Source of the DNA: JAMQPK01 sp963761975
Lineage (GTDB): Bacteria > Acidobacteriota > Vicinamibacteria > Vicinamibacterales > JAMQPK01
Length of the DNA: 64,000 bases
Direction: 5' to 3'
Assembly (NCBI GenBank): GCA_963761975.1
Contig: CAVXIR010000004.1
Span: 496,001-560,000 of the forward strand
Below are positions 1 through 9,027 of this stretch, one piece after another. The notes under the pieces are model-generated. The model saw only the letters and a program-made list of their open reading frames with translations. It was not told the origin of the DNA and made no database searches. Numbering within the stretch: position 1 is the stretch's first letter; the number at the start of each line of letters is the position of its first letter. A program made the translations under genes and the position numbers.

Positions 1-656
1 ATGGCGGCGGGGTCGGCATCCTGGACGAGGCAGAAAACGGTGTTGCGCATGATGAGCGGCGGGTCGGCCGGGTTCAGCACGATGATGGCCTTGCCCCGCC
101 GGGCGCCCCCGACACGCTCGAGACCCCGCGCGGTCGTCCGTGTGAACTCGTCGATATTCGCGCGCGTTCCGGGACCGGCAGACTTGCTCGCGATGCTGGC
201 CACAATCTCTGCGTACGGTGTCGATGCCATCCGGCTGATGGCCGCGACGATAGGAATCGTCGCCTGCCCCCCACACGTCACCAGGTTCACGTTGGGCTGG
301 TCGGAGAGCTCGTGAAAATTCACGGTTGGCACCAGGTACGGGCCGATGGCGGCCGGGGTCAGGTCGACGATCTGCTTGGAATGGCTGCGGAGGACCGCGT
401 CGTGTCGCGCGTGGGCGCCTGCAGATGTCGCATCGAATACGACGGCAATCTCACCGAAGGCCGGCATGTTCAGCAGGCCGTCAATCCCCTCCGCGGTGAC
501 GGGCACGCCAAGCCTCTGTGCCAGCGCCAGTCCGTCCGAGCGCGGATCGATGCCGACGAACGCCGCCAGTTCGAGCGCGCGCGAGGTGCGAACGATCTTG
601 ATCATCAAGTCGGTCCCGATATTGCCGCTGCCGATGATCGCGACCTTAACGGCCAT
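1..656 (-). CDS. mhpF: Acetaldehyde dehydrogenase (acylating), 3' end outside window
   Basis: Converts acetaldehyde, NAD+ and CoA to acetyl-CoA, normally as the last step of aromatic meta-cleavage pathways, partnered with a 4-hydroxy-2-oxovalerate aldolase. The reading frame starts at 656 after a GGAAGG ribosome site and is open for 218 codons to the window edge. The N-terminus shows the NAD-binding motif IGSGNIGTDL. Further on are the catalytic-cysteine motif VNLVTCGGQATIP and the family stretches SKSAGPGTRANIDEF and KAIIVLNPADPPLIM. The fit to the MhpF/DmpF family is close over the whole visible part, which lacks roughly the last third. A TTGACA-N17-TACGCT promoter with the shared operator lies just upstream, so it likely belongs to the regulon described in this window. 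The partner aldolase would lie beyond the left edge and cannot be seen. Confidence 0.9.
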   Translation of the reverse strand, partial: MAVKVAIIGSGNIGTDLMIKIVRTSRALELAAFVGIDPRSDGLALAQRLGVPVTAEGIDGLLNMPAFGEIAVVFDATSAGAHARHDAVLRSHSKQIVDLTPAAIGPYLVPTVNFHELSDQPNVNLVTCGGQATIPIVAAISRMASTPYAEIVASIASKSAGPGTRANIDEFTRTTARGLERVGGARRGKAIIVLNPADPPLIMRNTVFCLVQDADPAA

Positions 657-709
657 GCAGAATCCTTCCCTCCATTTGTGAACCGGAACGTGCCACATTC
701 GGGCAAGCG

Positions 710-744
710 AGCGTACGCGTGTTTCCTGATAGTGTCAACACTTT
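710..744 (-). promoter_or_regulatory. Promoter with palindromic operator upstream of mhpF-like gene
   Basis: On the minus strand TTGACA (733-738) is followed after 17 bp by TACGCT (710-715). The -35 box sits inside the near-palindrome AGTGTCAACACTTT (731-744), which recurs before other genes in the window. Transcription would start about 45 bp before the mhpF start codon. Repressor binding over the -35 box is the simplest model (inference). Confidence 0.75.
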
Positions 745-795
745 GTAACTGGCAAGTCAGGCGTTCTTCGAGTGCTGTTCAGCCTCTGCCAACTC

Positions 796-3700
796 TCAAG
801 TGTCAACACTTTTACCCCTCGACTGCCGCGCAAACGTCGTTAGAACGACAATCGCAGGCCGACGCGGAAATAGCGCTGGTCGGTACTCACGACCGATCGC
901 CGTCACGGAGTCGATCACACCAAAGCCGTTGAGACTCCTCACGGACCCGTCGGGATTCAGCTGCAGATTCGAGACATTCGTGCCGCTTGGGTTTCCGAAA
1001 TGCGGCGTGTTGGTCACGTTGAAGACCTCGAAGCGGACCTGCATGTTGAACGTCCTCGCGAACGAAAACGTGCGAAAGATGCTTGCGTCCAGATTGACGA
1101 CGCTTGGACCGCGCAGCGTGTTGAAACCTGCCGTCCCGAACCTGGCATCCGTCACCGGGCTGAAGGCGGTGACGTCGAAATACGCTCTACCTGGCCCGGT
1201 ACCGCCCAGAATCTCAACGTTATCCTTGACCTGATCGGCACGCTGTCCGCTGCCCGGTGCGTTCAGCGAGGCCGCGTTCGCACTGATGCTGAAAGGCGTG
1301 CCCGAGACGGCGTTGAGGAACGTGTTCAACTGCCACCCCTGCACCACCTTCGTGAACGCACCGTCGCCATTCACGAATGGCTTGCCGGGGCCAAACGGCA
1401 GTTCGTAGATCGTTGAAAGCACAAACTTGTGGGGCGTGTTGCCACCCTGCACACCCTTGTTCAAATACCAGTACTCGGGTATCGCAATCCCGCCGGCCCA
1501 CCAGTCCGTCCCTTTCGCATAGACATAGCTGGCGTCGACCTGGAGCCCGTTGGTCATCCGACGGTTCGCGCTCAGCTGCAGCGAGTCGTACTTGACGCGA
1601 CCCAGCGGCGAGCGCACGTTGACCGCCGATGTCGTGCCCATGATGGCCCGATACGGTTGGCTGGCCGCGCCACCGCCAATCTGGCCGTAGTTGAGGTTCT
1701 CGTTCCTGGTGATGTCATTCTGACGATTGGCGACGTAGCCAACCTGCACGCTCATGGAATGCGGGAGCAATCTCTGCAGTGTGACGTTGTACGACGTGAT
1801 CGTTCCACGAATGTACTCCTCTCGATATGTCGTGACGCCAGCGCCCGCCGGGAGCGCGACGCTGCCGGTCCTGAGGTCGACCTGTGGGACCACCGGGACG
1901 CCGTCACTCAGGGTCCCGGCCGATGAGAACGTATTTGCCGCAGTGTCGTTGATCGTAATGACAGCCGGGAAGGCCTGCATGATGGGGCGCCCGGCGTTGT
2001 CGTTCTGCGGGTTGCGTGAAAAGCCGACGCGCAAGACGGTCGCGGGGGTAATCCTATAGGCCAACCCAAGCCTTGGCGTAAACAGATCCTTCTGGACTTT
2101 GATATTGCACACTTGCTCCTGTGCGCCGGCAACTCCACAAATCTGCAATCTATTGGTCGTGAAATCGAACGTCTCCAGACCACGGTCGGCACGACTCGAC
2201 ATCGGGTAGTACTCCCAGCGAAGGCCGACTGATGCGGTCATCTTCTGCGTCAACTGGAACTGGTCGCGGATATAGAAACCCACCTCCCAGCTGCGAAGCG
2301 TCGCGGGCCGCTCCTGACTGCCTCCACTGGTGTCCACGAGGGGACTCATCGCCGTGGCCGATCGAGCGGAGGGCAACCCCAACAGAAAATCCGCCATTGA
2401 GTTGAAGTTGTTGGGCGATGCGCCACCGCTCAGTGCGGTCAAGCCTCCGTTGAAATTGAACGTTGGATTCTGGGTCTCATTGTGATTCATGTGCATGCGA
2501 TGAGCGTCGACGCCGAACTTCACGTTGTGCGCCCCCTTCGTCCATCCTGCGTTCCCGACCATTTGGAATTGCGGGTCGAGATAATCCCGGATCGAAGTAC
2601 CGCCGCCGAGCGATGTCCAGCCTGTCGGACTGAATGATGGGGTTCCCCGCTCGAGCGAGAACGGCGGCTGACACGAGTGCGGTATGCCAAACGACTCTTC
2701 ACCCCAGCAGACATCGGGTGGCCCGTAAGGCACGACGCTTGTGTGCTGCCGCGTAAATCCAAAGAGACCATCCACCACAAACGTCGGCGAGACGATGGAT
2801 GTCGCGGCGAGTGAACTGCTGGCGATATTCCCATGCCATTGACGCCCCACGTTGAGGGGATTGATGTCACCTGTGCCGTTCGCGTTCGGGAACATGCCGG
2901 CAATGAATTCGCTGCTCGGCAGATAACTGAATCGAGCATTCACATTCAGCCTGTTGGCCGGCGTCCAGGTGAGTTTCGAGTCGATCTTGTGATACGTCGT
3001 CTCGTTGGTATCCGTCGTGTAGATATTGCTCGTATAACCGGGCAGATCAGGCAACGGCAGCTGGTCGAGAAGCCGTCGCGCGATCGGATCGATGCGATTG
3101 GCTGGTATGTAATTGCAGCCGGCGAACCGCGGGTCGGCCGTTGAAGTCACACCCGGGCAATTGGCAAACGCAAACGGGACGCGACCTGTACCGGTTGCGG
3201 TACCCGTGCGCGGATCGTAGAGCACCGTCCCTGTTGCCGAAAAATCTCCCGCTCGCAGTGCGGCAGTCGGAATCGATTGAAGCCCGCTGCCCCCAGCACC
3301 TTGACTGCCACTAATCCCGAGTTGCGAGCCCTTGGTCGTTTGCAGCGTGCTTTCTATGCTGACAAAGTAGAAGAGCTTGTTCTGCAGGATCGGCCCGCCA
3401 AGCGTGCCCCCGGCAACGTGCTTGCGATCGATACCTTTACTGCTATTCGGAGGCGCGAAGTAGCTCCTGGATCTGAGCCGCGCGTCTGTCCAGTACTCAA
3501 AAGCCGAGCCTTTCAGCTGATTCGTACCGCTTTTGACCTGCACGTTGACGGAGGCGCCCCCGGCCATTCCCAGGTCCGCGTCGAAGCTGTTGGTGACGAC
3601 GTTGACAGTCTCAATCGCTTCCATGCTCGGGCTGTACGATTGCAAGCCCTCGATCCACTGATTCGTCGCACTGACGCCGTCAATTCGGACAACGGTATTC

Positions 3701-4275
3701 GAAATCGGTTGTCCATTGACGGACACCGTCATGGAGCGACTGGGATTGTTTGTGCCTCCCATCTGGAAGTAATCCGGCTGGCCGACGCCAGGCGTCAGCA
3801 CGATCAAGCTATGGAAGCTGCGTCCACTCGTGGGCAGCGTCTCAATCTGCAAGCTCGTCGTCTGCGACTGCACAGCCGCAGTCTCGGTCTGCAGAATCGC
3901 GGCGGCGGCCGAGACTTCTACGGATTCCTGAAGCGTGCCGACGGCGAGCCTCGCATCCACTCGAACCGCCGTGTTCTGTCGCACGACGATGTCCCTGACG
4001 CGAAACGGCTGAAACCCTGTGAGGGCAACCTCCACCTGATAGGTACCGGCGGCGATGTTTGGAAAGGTATACGTGCCGGTGCTAGTGGTCGTCCCTTCAC
4101 GAGACTGGTTCGTCTCGGCCTGTGTAATCGTCACAGTCGCACCGGGGACAGCAAGGCCGGCTTCGTCGGTGACCGTTCCGACGAGCGAGCCATAAAGGAC
4201 CTGTGCGAGAGCCGGTGGACACAACGCCACCAGCGCGAGGCACACGAAAATCGTCGACCGGAGTGTCCTTGGCAT
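796..4275 (-). CDS. TonB-dependent receptor, Oar-like (receptor 1)
   Basis: Outer-membrane beta-barrel receptor for TonB-powered uptake. The start at 4275 follows GAGGAGGA and gives a signal peptide ending ALCPPALAQ. A carboxypeptidase-regulatory-like domain follows (VGTVTDEAGLAVPGATV), then the plug (IETLPTSGRSFHSLIVLTPG) and the barrel, about 1,150 residues in all, typical for Acidobacteriota. Near the C-terminus the frame slips. After GREY, removing one base at about 882 restores DQRYFRVGLRLSF and a stop at 840-842, the usual receptor ending. As written the frame instead runs on to 796 and reads through the operator. I take this as a sequencing error or a very recent mutation. Transcription probably starts from the operator-containing promoter at 4343-4377. 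The substrate is unknown. Confidence 0.88.
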   Translation of the reverse strand: MPRTLRSTIFVCLALVALCPPALAQVLYGSLVGTVTDEAGLAVPGATVTITQAETNQSREGTTTSTGTYTFPNIAAGTYQVEVALTGFQPFRVRDIVVRQNTAVRVDARLAVGTLQESVEVSAAAAILQTETAAVQSQTTSLQIETLPTSGRSFHSLIVLTPGVGQPDYFQMGGTNNPSRSMTVSVNGQPISNTVVRIDGVSATNQWIEGLQSYSPSMEAIETVNVVTNSFDADLGMAGGASVNVQVKSGTNQLKGSAFEYWTDARLRSRSYFAPPNSSKGIDRKHVAGGTLGGPILQNKLFYFVSIESTLQTTKGSQLGISGSQGAGGSGLQSIPTAALRAGDFSATGTVLYDPRTGTATGTGRVPFAFANCPGVTSTADPRFAGCNYIPANRIDPIARRLLDQLPLPDLPGYTSNIYTTDTNETTYHKIDSKLTWTPANRLNVNARFSYLPSSEFIAGMFPNANGTGDINPLNVGRQWHGNIASSSLAATSIVSPTFVVDGLFGFTRQHTSVVPYGPPDVCWGEESFGIPHSCQPPFSLERGTPSFSPTGWTSLGGGTSIRDYLDPQFQMVGNAGWTKGAHNVKFGVDAHRMHMNHNETQNPTFNFNGGLTALSGGASPNNFNSMADFLLGLPSARSATAMSPLVDTSGGSQERPATLRSWEVGFYIRDQFQLTQKMTASVGLRWEYYPMSSRADRGLETFDFTTNRLQICGVAGAQEQVCNIKVQKDLFTPRLGLAYRITPATVLRVGFSRNPQNDNAGRPIMQAFPAVITINDTAANTFSSAGTLSDGVPVVPQVDLRTGSVALPAGAGVTTYREEYIRGTITSYNVTLQRLLPHSMSVQVGYVANRQNDITRNENLNYGQIGGGAASQPYRAIMGTTSAVNVRSPLGRVKYDSLQLSANRRMTNGLQVDASYVYAKGTDWWAGGIAIPEYWYLNKGVQGGNTPHKFVLSTIYELPFGPGKPFVNGDGAFTKVVQGWQLNTFLNAVSGTPFSISANAASLNAPGSGQRADQVKDNVEILGGTGPGRAYFDVTAFSPVTDARFGTAGFNTLRGPSVVNLDASIFRTFSFARTFNMQVRFEVFNVTNTPHFGNPSGTNVSNLQLNPDGSVRSLNGFGVIDSVTAIGREYRPALFPRRPAIVVLTTFARQSRGKSVDT
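797..813. promoter_or_regulatory. Second copy of the shared operator, no clear -10
   Basis: CAAGTGTCAACACTTTT is one of the best matches to the operator found across the island. It lies between the canonical end of the first TonB receptor (840) and the mhpF promoter, about 65 bp from the next copy. I see no good -10 at 16-18 bp on either strand. It may act as an auxiliary site for a repressor contacting both copies, though that is inference. Confidence 0.5.
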
Positions 4276-4342
4276 GCGTCCTCCTCGATGCGGACCCATG
4301 ATGTTCACGGGTCTTGTCCTCACCATGTGCGCTGAAGCGCGG

Positions 4343-4377
4343 AGCATAGCCCGAGCCGCTACAAGTGTCAACACTTT
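4343..4377 (-). promoter_or_regulatory. Promoter/operator of TonB receptor 1
   Basis: On the minus strand TTGACA (4366-4371) and TATGCT (4343-4348) are separated by 17 bp. The -35 lies inside AAGTGTCAACACTTT (4363-4377). The flanking block from the operator to GGAGCATAGC is nearly the same as the blocks before receptor 3 and the PQQ operon. Confidence 0.85.
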
Positions 4378-4441
4378 GTGCGGCCGATGTCGCCAGAGTA
4401 GTTTCTTGAGTTCAGCAATTGTTTGGAGCCTCTGTAGGCTG

Positions 4442-6019
4442 CTACGGGTTGATCTTCCTCACCTGCTCGAAGACGTCATCCAGCGCAGTGAACTCATCCT
4501 TGAACGGCGTCGCGCGCGGCCGGATCGTCTCGCTGAACTCCATCACCTGATCGACCTTCGTGGAGAACGGTGGCCACTCAGGCAGACCAGGCCCGTTGGG
4601 ATTGCCGCTTCTCATATAGTTGATCCAGTAGGAGCTCATCACGGCCGACAGCTTTCGATCGATATCGGTGTATGGGCGCTTGAACTTGTCGAGATTGTCC
4701 AGTGCGTACGGGCTTTCGGAACCGTGGAACACGCCTCGTGCCATCTCCTCCGGTGTATCCGGAGGAACGCGATTGAAATAGTAGGTGTAGGCGGCAGCCT
4801 TCCCCGTGCGCTCCTGCAGACGCACCCACGTGTACCCCTGCCAGGCGAATAAGACGTCGCGCGAGAGCGCAGCCGCGGATTTCTGTGCCTGCTCGTCGGT
4901 GTCGGCCGGGAACACTTTAAGGATCGCATCGGCGTGAACACCGAATCGGGGCCTCAAGTATTCTCTGAATGCGGCCGCACCCGCGGTCGTTCCTCCGCCG
5001 GCGACGTCATCGCGGTTCCAACCGGTGAGAATGGGCACATCGTTCTGCTGGCCAGAGGAAAACATCTCATACGGATCTCGCGGAATGATGTGGCCGTCGA
5101 TCGACATCCGATTCGGGCCGCGGGTCTTCACCAGATCCGCTACGGGCATGCGACGCAACGCCTCCAGCGACCCGGCACCAGCGGCCTTCATGAAATCGAT
5201 GCCGGTCTGCTCGGTGACCTTCAGCGGCTGCGGATACGAACCCGAAAAGCTGCTGACGGCCGCGCCGCTTTCCGCAATGACCCGCCTGAAATGATTTTTC
5301 GCCAGGGGCGAAGCGACCAGCAGATTCACGCAGAGTGCGCCGGCCGAGTTCCCACCCAGCGTCACATTCTGTGGATCGCCGCCGAACATCAGAATATTCC
5401 GCTGCACCCATGCCAATGCCGCGAATTGATCCAGTAAGCCGTAGTTTCCCGACGAGCGCGTACTCGATTCCTGTGTCAGTTCGGGATGGGCCAGAAACCC
5501 GAGGGTGCCGACGCGATAGTTGAGCGTCACGACGACGATGCCACGTTTGGCGAGATTTTCCCCCTGGATTCGCCGGTCTCTGCCGGACCCGCTGCTGAAT
5601 CCGCCGCCGTGAATCCAGACGAGCACCGGTCGGCGTTCCGCGATAGTCTGCGCGCCCGTCCAGATGTTGAGATACAAACAATCTTCGTTGACGGAATGAC
5701 CGTCTGCGGGCGGAGCCTGCACGCAATCGGACGAAAACTCGGTCGCAGGCTTCACGCCTTCCCATGGCTCGAGCGGTACCGGGGCACGCCAGCGCCGTGA
5801 TCCGACCGGTGGCATCGCGTACGCGACGCCCTTGAAACTGCGGATGCCGAAGCTGTTCGGCGGCGGCCCCTGAATGACGCCCGCATGGGTCTTGACCGTG
5901 TCCTGCACCTTCAGAGGCTTGCGGAACGGCCGCTCTGGCGCCGGTGTCTGGGCGTAGAGCGCGAAGGCGCCGCCTCCAATGACGGTGAGCGCGATCCAGA
6001 AAAGACGCGCGCGTGTCAC
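4442..6019 (-). CDS. Type-B carboxylesterase, exported
   Basis: Alpha/beta hydrolase of the carboxylesterase type B family, hydrolysing carboxylic esters outside the cytoplasm. It starts with GTG at 6019 and has an N-terminal hydrophobic export signal ending LYAQ. Visible landmarks are the oxyanion-hole segment WIHGGGFSSGSG, the nucleophile motif GGNSAGA with the catalytic serine, and a HGSE motif near residue 430 for the histidine. Length, 525 residues, is usual. It is the last gene of a minus-strand run with the ankyrin, DUF1552 and DUF1592-type genes, only 12 bp after the ankyrin gene. Context suggests it cleaves an ester in the compound handled by the island; the real substrate cannot be read from sequence. 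Confidence 0.9.
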   Translation of the reverse strand: MTRARLFWIALTVIGGGAFALYAQTPAPERPFRKPLKVQDTVKTHAGVIQGPPPNSFGIRSFKGVAYAMPPVGSRRWRAPVPLEPWEGVKPATEFSSDCVQAPPADGHSVNEDCLYLNIWTGAQTIAERRPVLVWIHGGGFSSGSGRDRRIQGENLAKRGIVVVTLNYRVGTLGFLAHPELTQESSTRSSGNYGLLDQFAALAWVQRNILMFGGDPQNVTLGGNSAGALCVNLLVASPLAKNHFRRVIAESGAAVSSFSGSYPQPLKVTEQTGIDFMKAAGAGSLEALRRMPVADLVKTRGPNRMSIDGHIIPRDPYEMFSSGQQNDVPILTGWNRDDVAGGGTTAGAAAFREYLRPRFGVHADAILKVFPADTDEQAQKSAAALSRDVLFAWQGYTWVRLQERTGKAAAYTYYFNRVPPDTPEEMARGVFHGSESPYALDNLDKFKRPYTDIDRKLSAVMSSYWINYMRSGNPNGPGLPEWPPFSTKVDQVMEFSETIRPRATPFKDEFTALDDVFEQVRKINP

Positions 6020-6031
6020 CGGGCGATCCCG

Positions 6032-7729
6032 TCAGAGTACCGAGGCCAACGTTGGCAGATTGAGGAGCCGCTTGATGGTGTCCGACGTGGCGAAATCTCT
6101 CGGACGCCAGATACCACCGCCGGCGCCGGTGCCCTCGTACGCCAGTACGTACTGAAAGACTTCCTGGTTCTCGGCCATCTCCAGCGGCGTCTCATCCTCC
6201 GCGTTCTTGTCCGTCAACGACACGCCAAGACCAAACAGGTATTCGACCGATTTGGGCGAGCCGGCGAGCGCGGCGATGTGCATGATCGTCTGGTTGTGAC
6301 GAGTCAGCGCTAACGCCTCAATCGGGTCGGCTACCAGCATTGTCGGGTTGTATCGCTGACGCAGATCGGCGCCGGCGGCGACAAGCGCCTTCACGACGTC
6401 CACGTTGTCAGCCTGGACAGCCACCGCGAGGGACGAAAGCCCGTCTTTCCTGACGAGATTCGGATTGGCACCGCGACTGGTCAACAACTGCACGAGTTCT
6501 ACGTCGGACGCTGCTGTAGCGATGTGTAGCGGCGTCGAACCACCCGGCGGCGGGTTCAGGCGCGCCCCGGTCGGCCCTATCGTTGGATAGATAACGGCGG
6601 CGTTCAGATCGCCACCCGCGTCGAGAAGACGAATGACCATCTGCAGCCATTCGCCTCGGGACGCCCCTTGGGCACCAGGTGCGCCGCGGCCGCCGACTCC
6701 GGCTCCTCGTGCAGCGGCAGTCCGTCCAGCACCGGCGCCACCTTGACGTCCTCCGCGGGCGCCGCGATTCATCCCGACCACGAGGTTGCTCGCGGCCAGG
6801 ACGGCGCCGTGTAACGGTGTGTACCCCTGGGTGTCTGCAACCCGGATGGTGGCACCCCGATCGAGCAGCAAGGTCGCCATGGCCAGATCGGGCGCGAATG
6901 CCACAGCACGGCCGTCGACGCTTTCCCACTTGTAAACCGCCAGCAGCAGGGGCGTCGTCCCGTCGGCCGAGGCGCCGTTGACGTCCATGCCGGCATCCAA
7001 CAACAAGCGGGCCGACTCGAGATCGCGTTTCTGAATGGCAAACATCAGCGCATTCTGCCCACCCTTCTTGCTGACGTAGTCTCCCTGGAACACCCAGGGG
7101 ACGCCCGTCACGCCCACGGTTCGGAACGACGAACCCGGGATCGTGGCTTTGACTTCCCAGGTGTTGGTCGTCGCCCGCACATCCGCACTGGCGTCAATCA
7201 ACATCCGCGTAATTGTCGGCGCGCCTGCCGCCCACATGAGCGCCGTCTGCCCGAATTTCGTTTCACGCGCGTTCGGATTCGCATGATGGGTGAGCAATAG
7301 TTTGACGGCCTCGCTTTGTCCCATGCGGGCCGCAGTCATCAGAGGGGTTTCGCCATTTTCGCGCGCCGTGTTCGGACCGGCCCCTTTCAGCAAGAGCACG
7401 TTGACGACCTCGGTCGCCGCATTTTCGATCGCCACGTGCAGCGGCGTGACGCCGTACACGTTGGACATGTTTGGGTTCGCTCCAGCCGCAAGGAGGTGCT
7501 CAGCCATCGCCACGTTGTTGCGCATCGCTGCCCACACGAGTGCGGTCGTCCCGTCCTCGCTTTTTGCGTTGACATCGATTCCGCCGGCGATGAGCGACTT
7601 GACGGCGTTCGTGTCGTCTCGCCGCGCGGCATCCATCAATGACTGCGCGTACACAGACCGCACGCCCACGGCAGCAATCAAGCACAGCACGCCGGCTTTC
7701 ACCCAATCGCGCATCGCACCTGAGGACAT
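6032..7729 (-). CDS. Exported ankyrin-repeat protein
   Basis: Predicted periplasmic protein of 565 residues. The signal peptide ends near VYAQ, followed by about ten ankyrin repeats (NGETPLMTAARMGQSEAVKLLL and similar). A Gly/Arg/Ala-rich insertion lies between repeats at about residues 335-365. Ankyrin repeats bind other proteins, so it probably acts as a scaffold or inhibitor for the enzymes encoded beside it (inference). The start at 7729 follows GAGGTGTGAC, and the stop codon of the upstream DUF1552 gene nearly abuts it. In planctomycetes and acidobacteria such ankyrin proteins often accompany DUF1552/DUF1592 pairs. No catalytic domain is visible. Confidence 0.88.
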   Translation of the reverse strand: MSSGAMRDWVKAGVLCLIAAVGVRSVYAQSLMDAARRDDTNAVKSLIAGGIDVNAKSEDGTTALVWAAMRNNVAMAEHLLAAGANPNMSNVYGVTPLHVAIENAATEVVNVLLLKGAGPNTARENGETPLMTAARMGQSEAVKLLLTHHANPNARETKFGQTALMWAAGAPTITRMLIDASADVRATTNTWEVKATIPGSSFRTVGVTGVPWVFQGDYVSKKGGQNALMFAIQKRDLESARLLLDAGMDVNGASADGTTPLLLAVYKWESVDGRAVAFAPDLAMATLLLDRGATIRVADTQGYTPLHGAVLAASNLVVGMNRGARGGRQGGAGAGRTAAARGAGVGGRGAPGAQGASRGEWLQMVIRLLDAGGDLNAAVIYPTIGPTGARLNPPPGGSTPLHIATAASDVELVQLLTSRGANPNLVRKDGLSSLAVAVQADNVDVVKALVAAGADLRQRYNPTMLVADPIEALALTRHNQTIMHIAALAGSPKSVEYLFGLGVSLTDKNAEDETPLEMAENQEVFQYVLAYEGTGAGGGIWRPRDFATSDTIKRLLNLPTLASVL

Positions 7730-7730
7730 G

Positions 7731-9027
7731 TCACACCTCGAGTCGATTCAGCCGGCCCGTGCTGTCCCCCAGCTTTTCGGTCGGCACTCCGACCTTGTCG
7801 AGCAAACTCAGATAGAGATTGGTCAGCGGGGGCTCACCTTCGTACTTCACGTCACCGGCCACCCGCCACGCGTCCAGCGGCGCCGCCCGCGATGATGATG
7901 GGCAGGTCGCGCTGGCTGTGGATGGTCGGCACACTGAGGTCGCTGCCATAGACGACGATCGAGTGATCGAGCAGGGTGTTGTTTCCCTCCTTGACCGAGT
8001 CCAGCTTGCCGAGGAAATAGGCAAACAGCTCGGACTGGTGCACGTTGATCTTGGCGAGGGCGTCTAATTTCTCGGCTTCGAAGTTGTGATGCGAAATCTC
8101 GTGGTGCTGCATCGAAATGCCGAGATGAGGATAGGCAATCAAAGACGCTTCCGAGTTGTACAGGAACGTCTGCACTCTCGTCAGATCTGCCTGCATCGCG
8201 AGAACCTGCAGGTCGAACATCAACTTCACGTGCTCGGGCCACGAATCCGGGATGCCGGCCGGCCGCACGGCTTCCGGCAAATCCGGCGACTTGTTCTGCA
8301 TCGTCATCTGTATGCGTCGTTCGACGTCGCGGATCGATGTGAGGTAGTCGTCCAGTTTCCGCTGATCGCTGGCACCCAGGCTCTTCTTCAGGGCTGCGAC
8401 GCGCGCGACAACCTCGTCCAGGATGCTCCGCTCTTCCGCGTCTCGCAACCGTGAAGCCTCGGGATCGACCTTGCCGGTATCGCCGAAGAGTCGCTCGAAG
8501 ACAACGCGCGGATTCTTCTCCATCGGGAGGTTCTGCGTCGCGCTCTTGTAGCAGGGTGACCCGTGGTACTGCATCGGCTGGGTGCTCATCTCGAGGGACG
8601 CGAACGCCGTCTCCCGACCGAGGACCTGAGCGGCCACCTGATCAACTGAAATACCCACGTGAACCTTGCCTGACGTGGGCTCACAGCCTGTCATGTAGGA
8701 CGCCATCGCCCGGTCGTGAAAATCGGTCTTGGTACGGTCCGGCGACGATGTGAGGCCGCTCGTGATGATGAACTTCTTTTGAAACCGTGCCAGCGGCGCT
8801 AACGCCGGACTCAACTGGTAATCGGCGCCTTCGCCGACGGGCTTCCATTTGTCCACAACGACGCCCAATGGATACATCACGAAACCGAGACGGCGGACAG
8901 GCAACGCAGCGGTGAGGCGATCTGGCCGCAAGGCCGGAATCATCGCGTCGAGCAGAGGGAGCGCCAACACAGTGCTCGCTCCTCGCAGAAACGTTCTCCG
9001 GTCGAGGTACTTCTTGGAAACGATCAT
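7731..9027 (-). CDS. DUF1552 family protein (one frame correction needed)
   Basis: Uncharacterised exported protein of the DUF1552 family, almost always encoded next to a DUF1587/1592/1588/1585 cytochrome protein. The N-terminus, KKYLDRRTFLRGASTVLALPL, carries a twin-arginine-like signal (RRTFLRG). Family stretches include GSPCYKSATQNLPMEKNPR and the MQHHEISHHN region. The first frame stops at 7852 just after IIIAGGAAGRVAGG. The expected ending VKYEGEPPLTNLYLSLLDK to GDSTGRLNRLEV continues in the neighbouring frame down to 7731. Removing one base near 7853 joins them; observed GTGACGTG could be GTACGTG. The start overlaps the end of the upstream cytochrome gene by 4 bp, indicating coupled translation. 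Its molecular function is unknown. Confidence 0.85.

Noticed and set aside
1..932. Plus-strand frames at the left edge
   Set aside because: They are antisense to the clearly identified acetaldehyde dehydrogenase and to the end of receptor 1.
3277..4335. A 352-codon plus-strand frame over receptor 1
   Set aside because: Antisense shadow of a confidently identified receptor.
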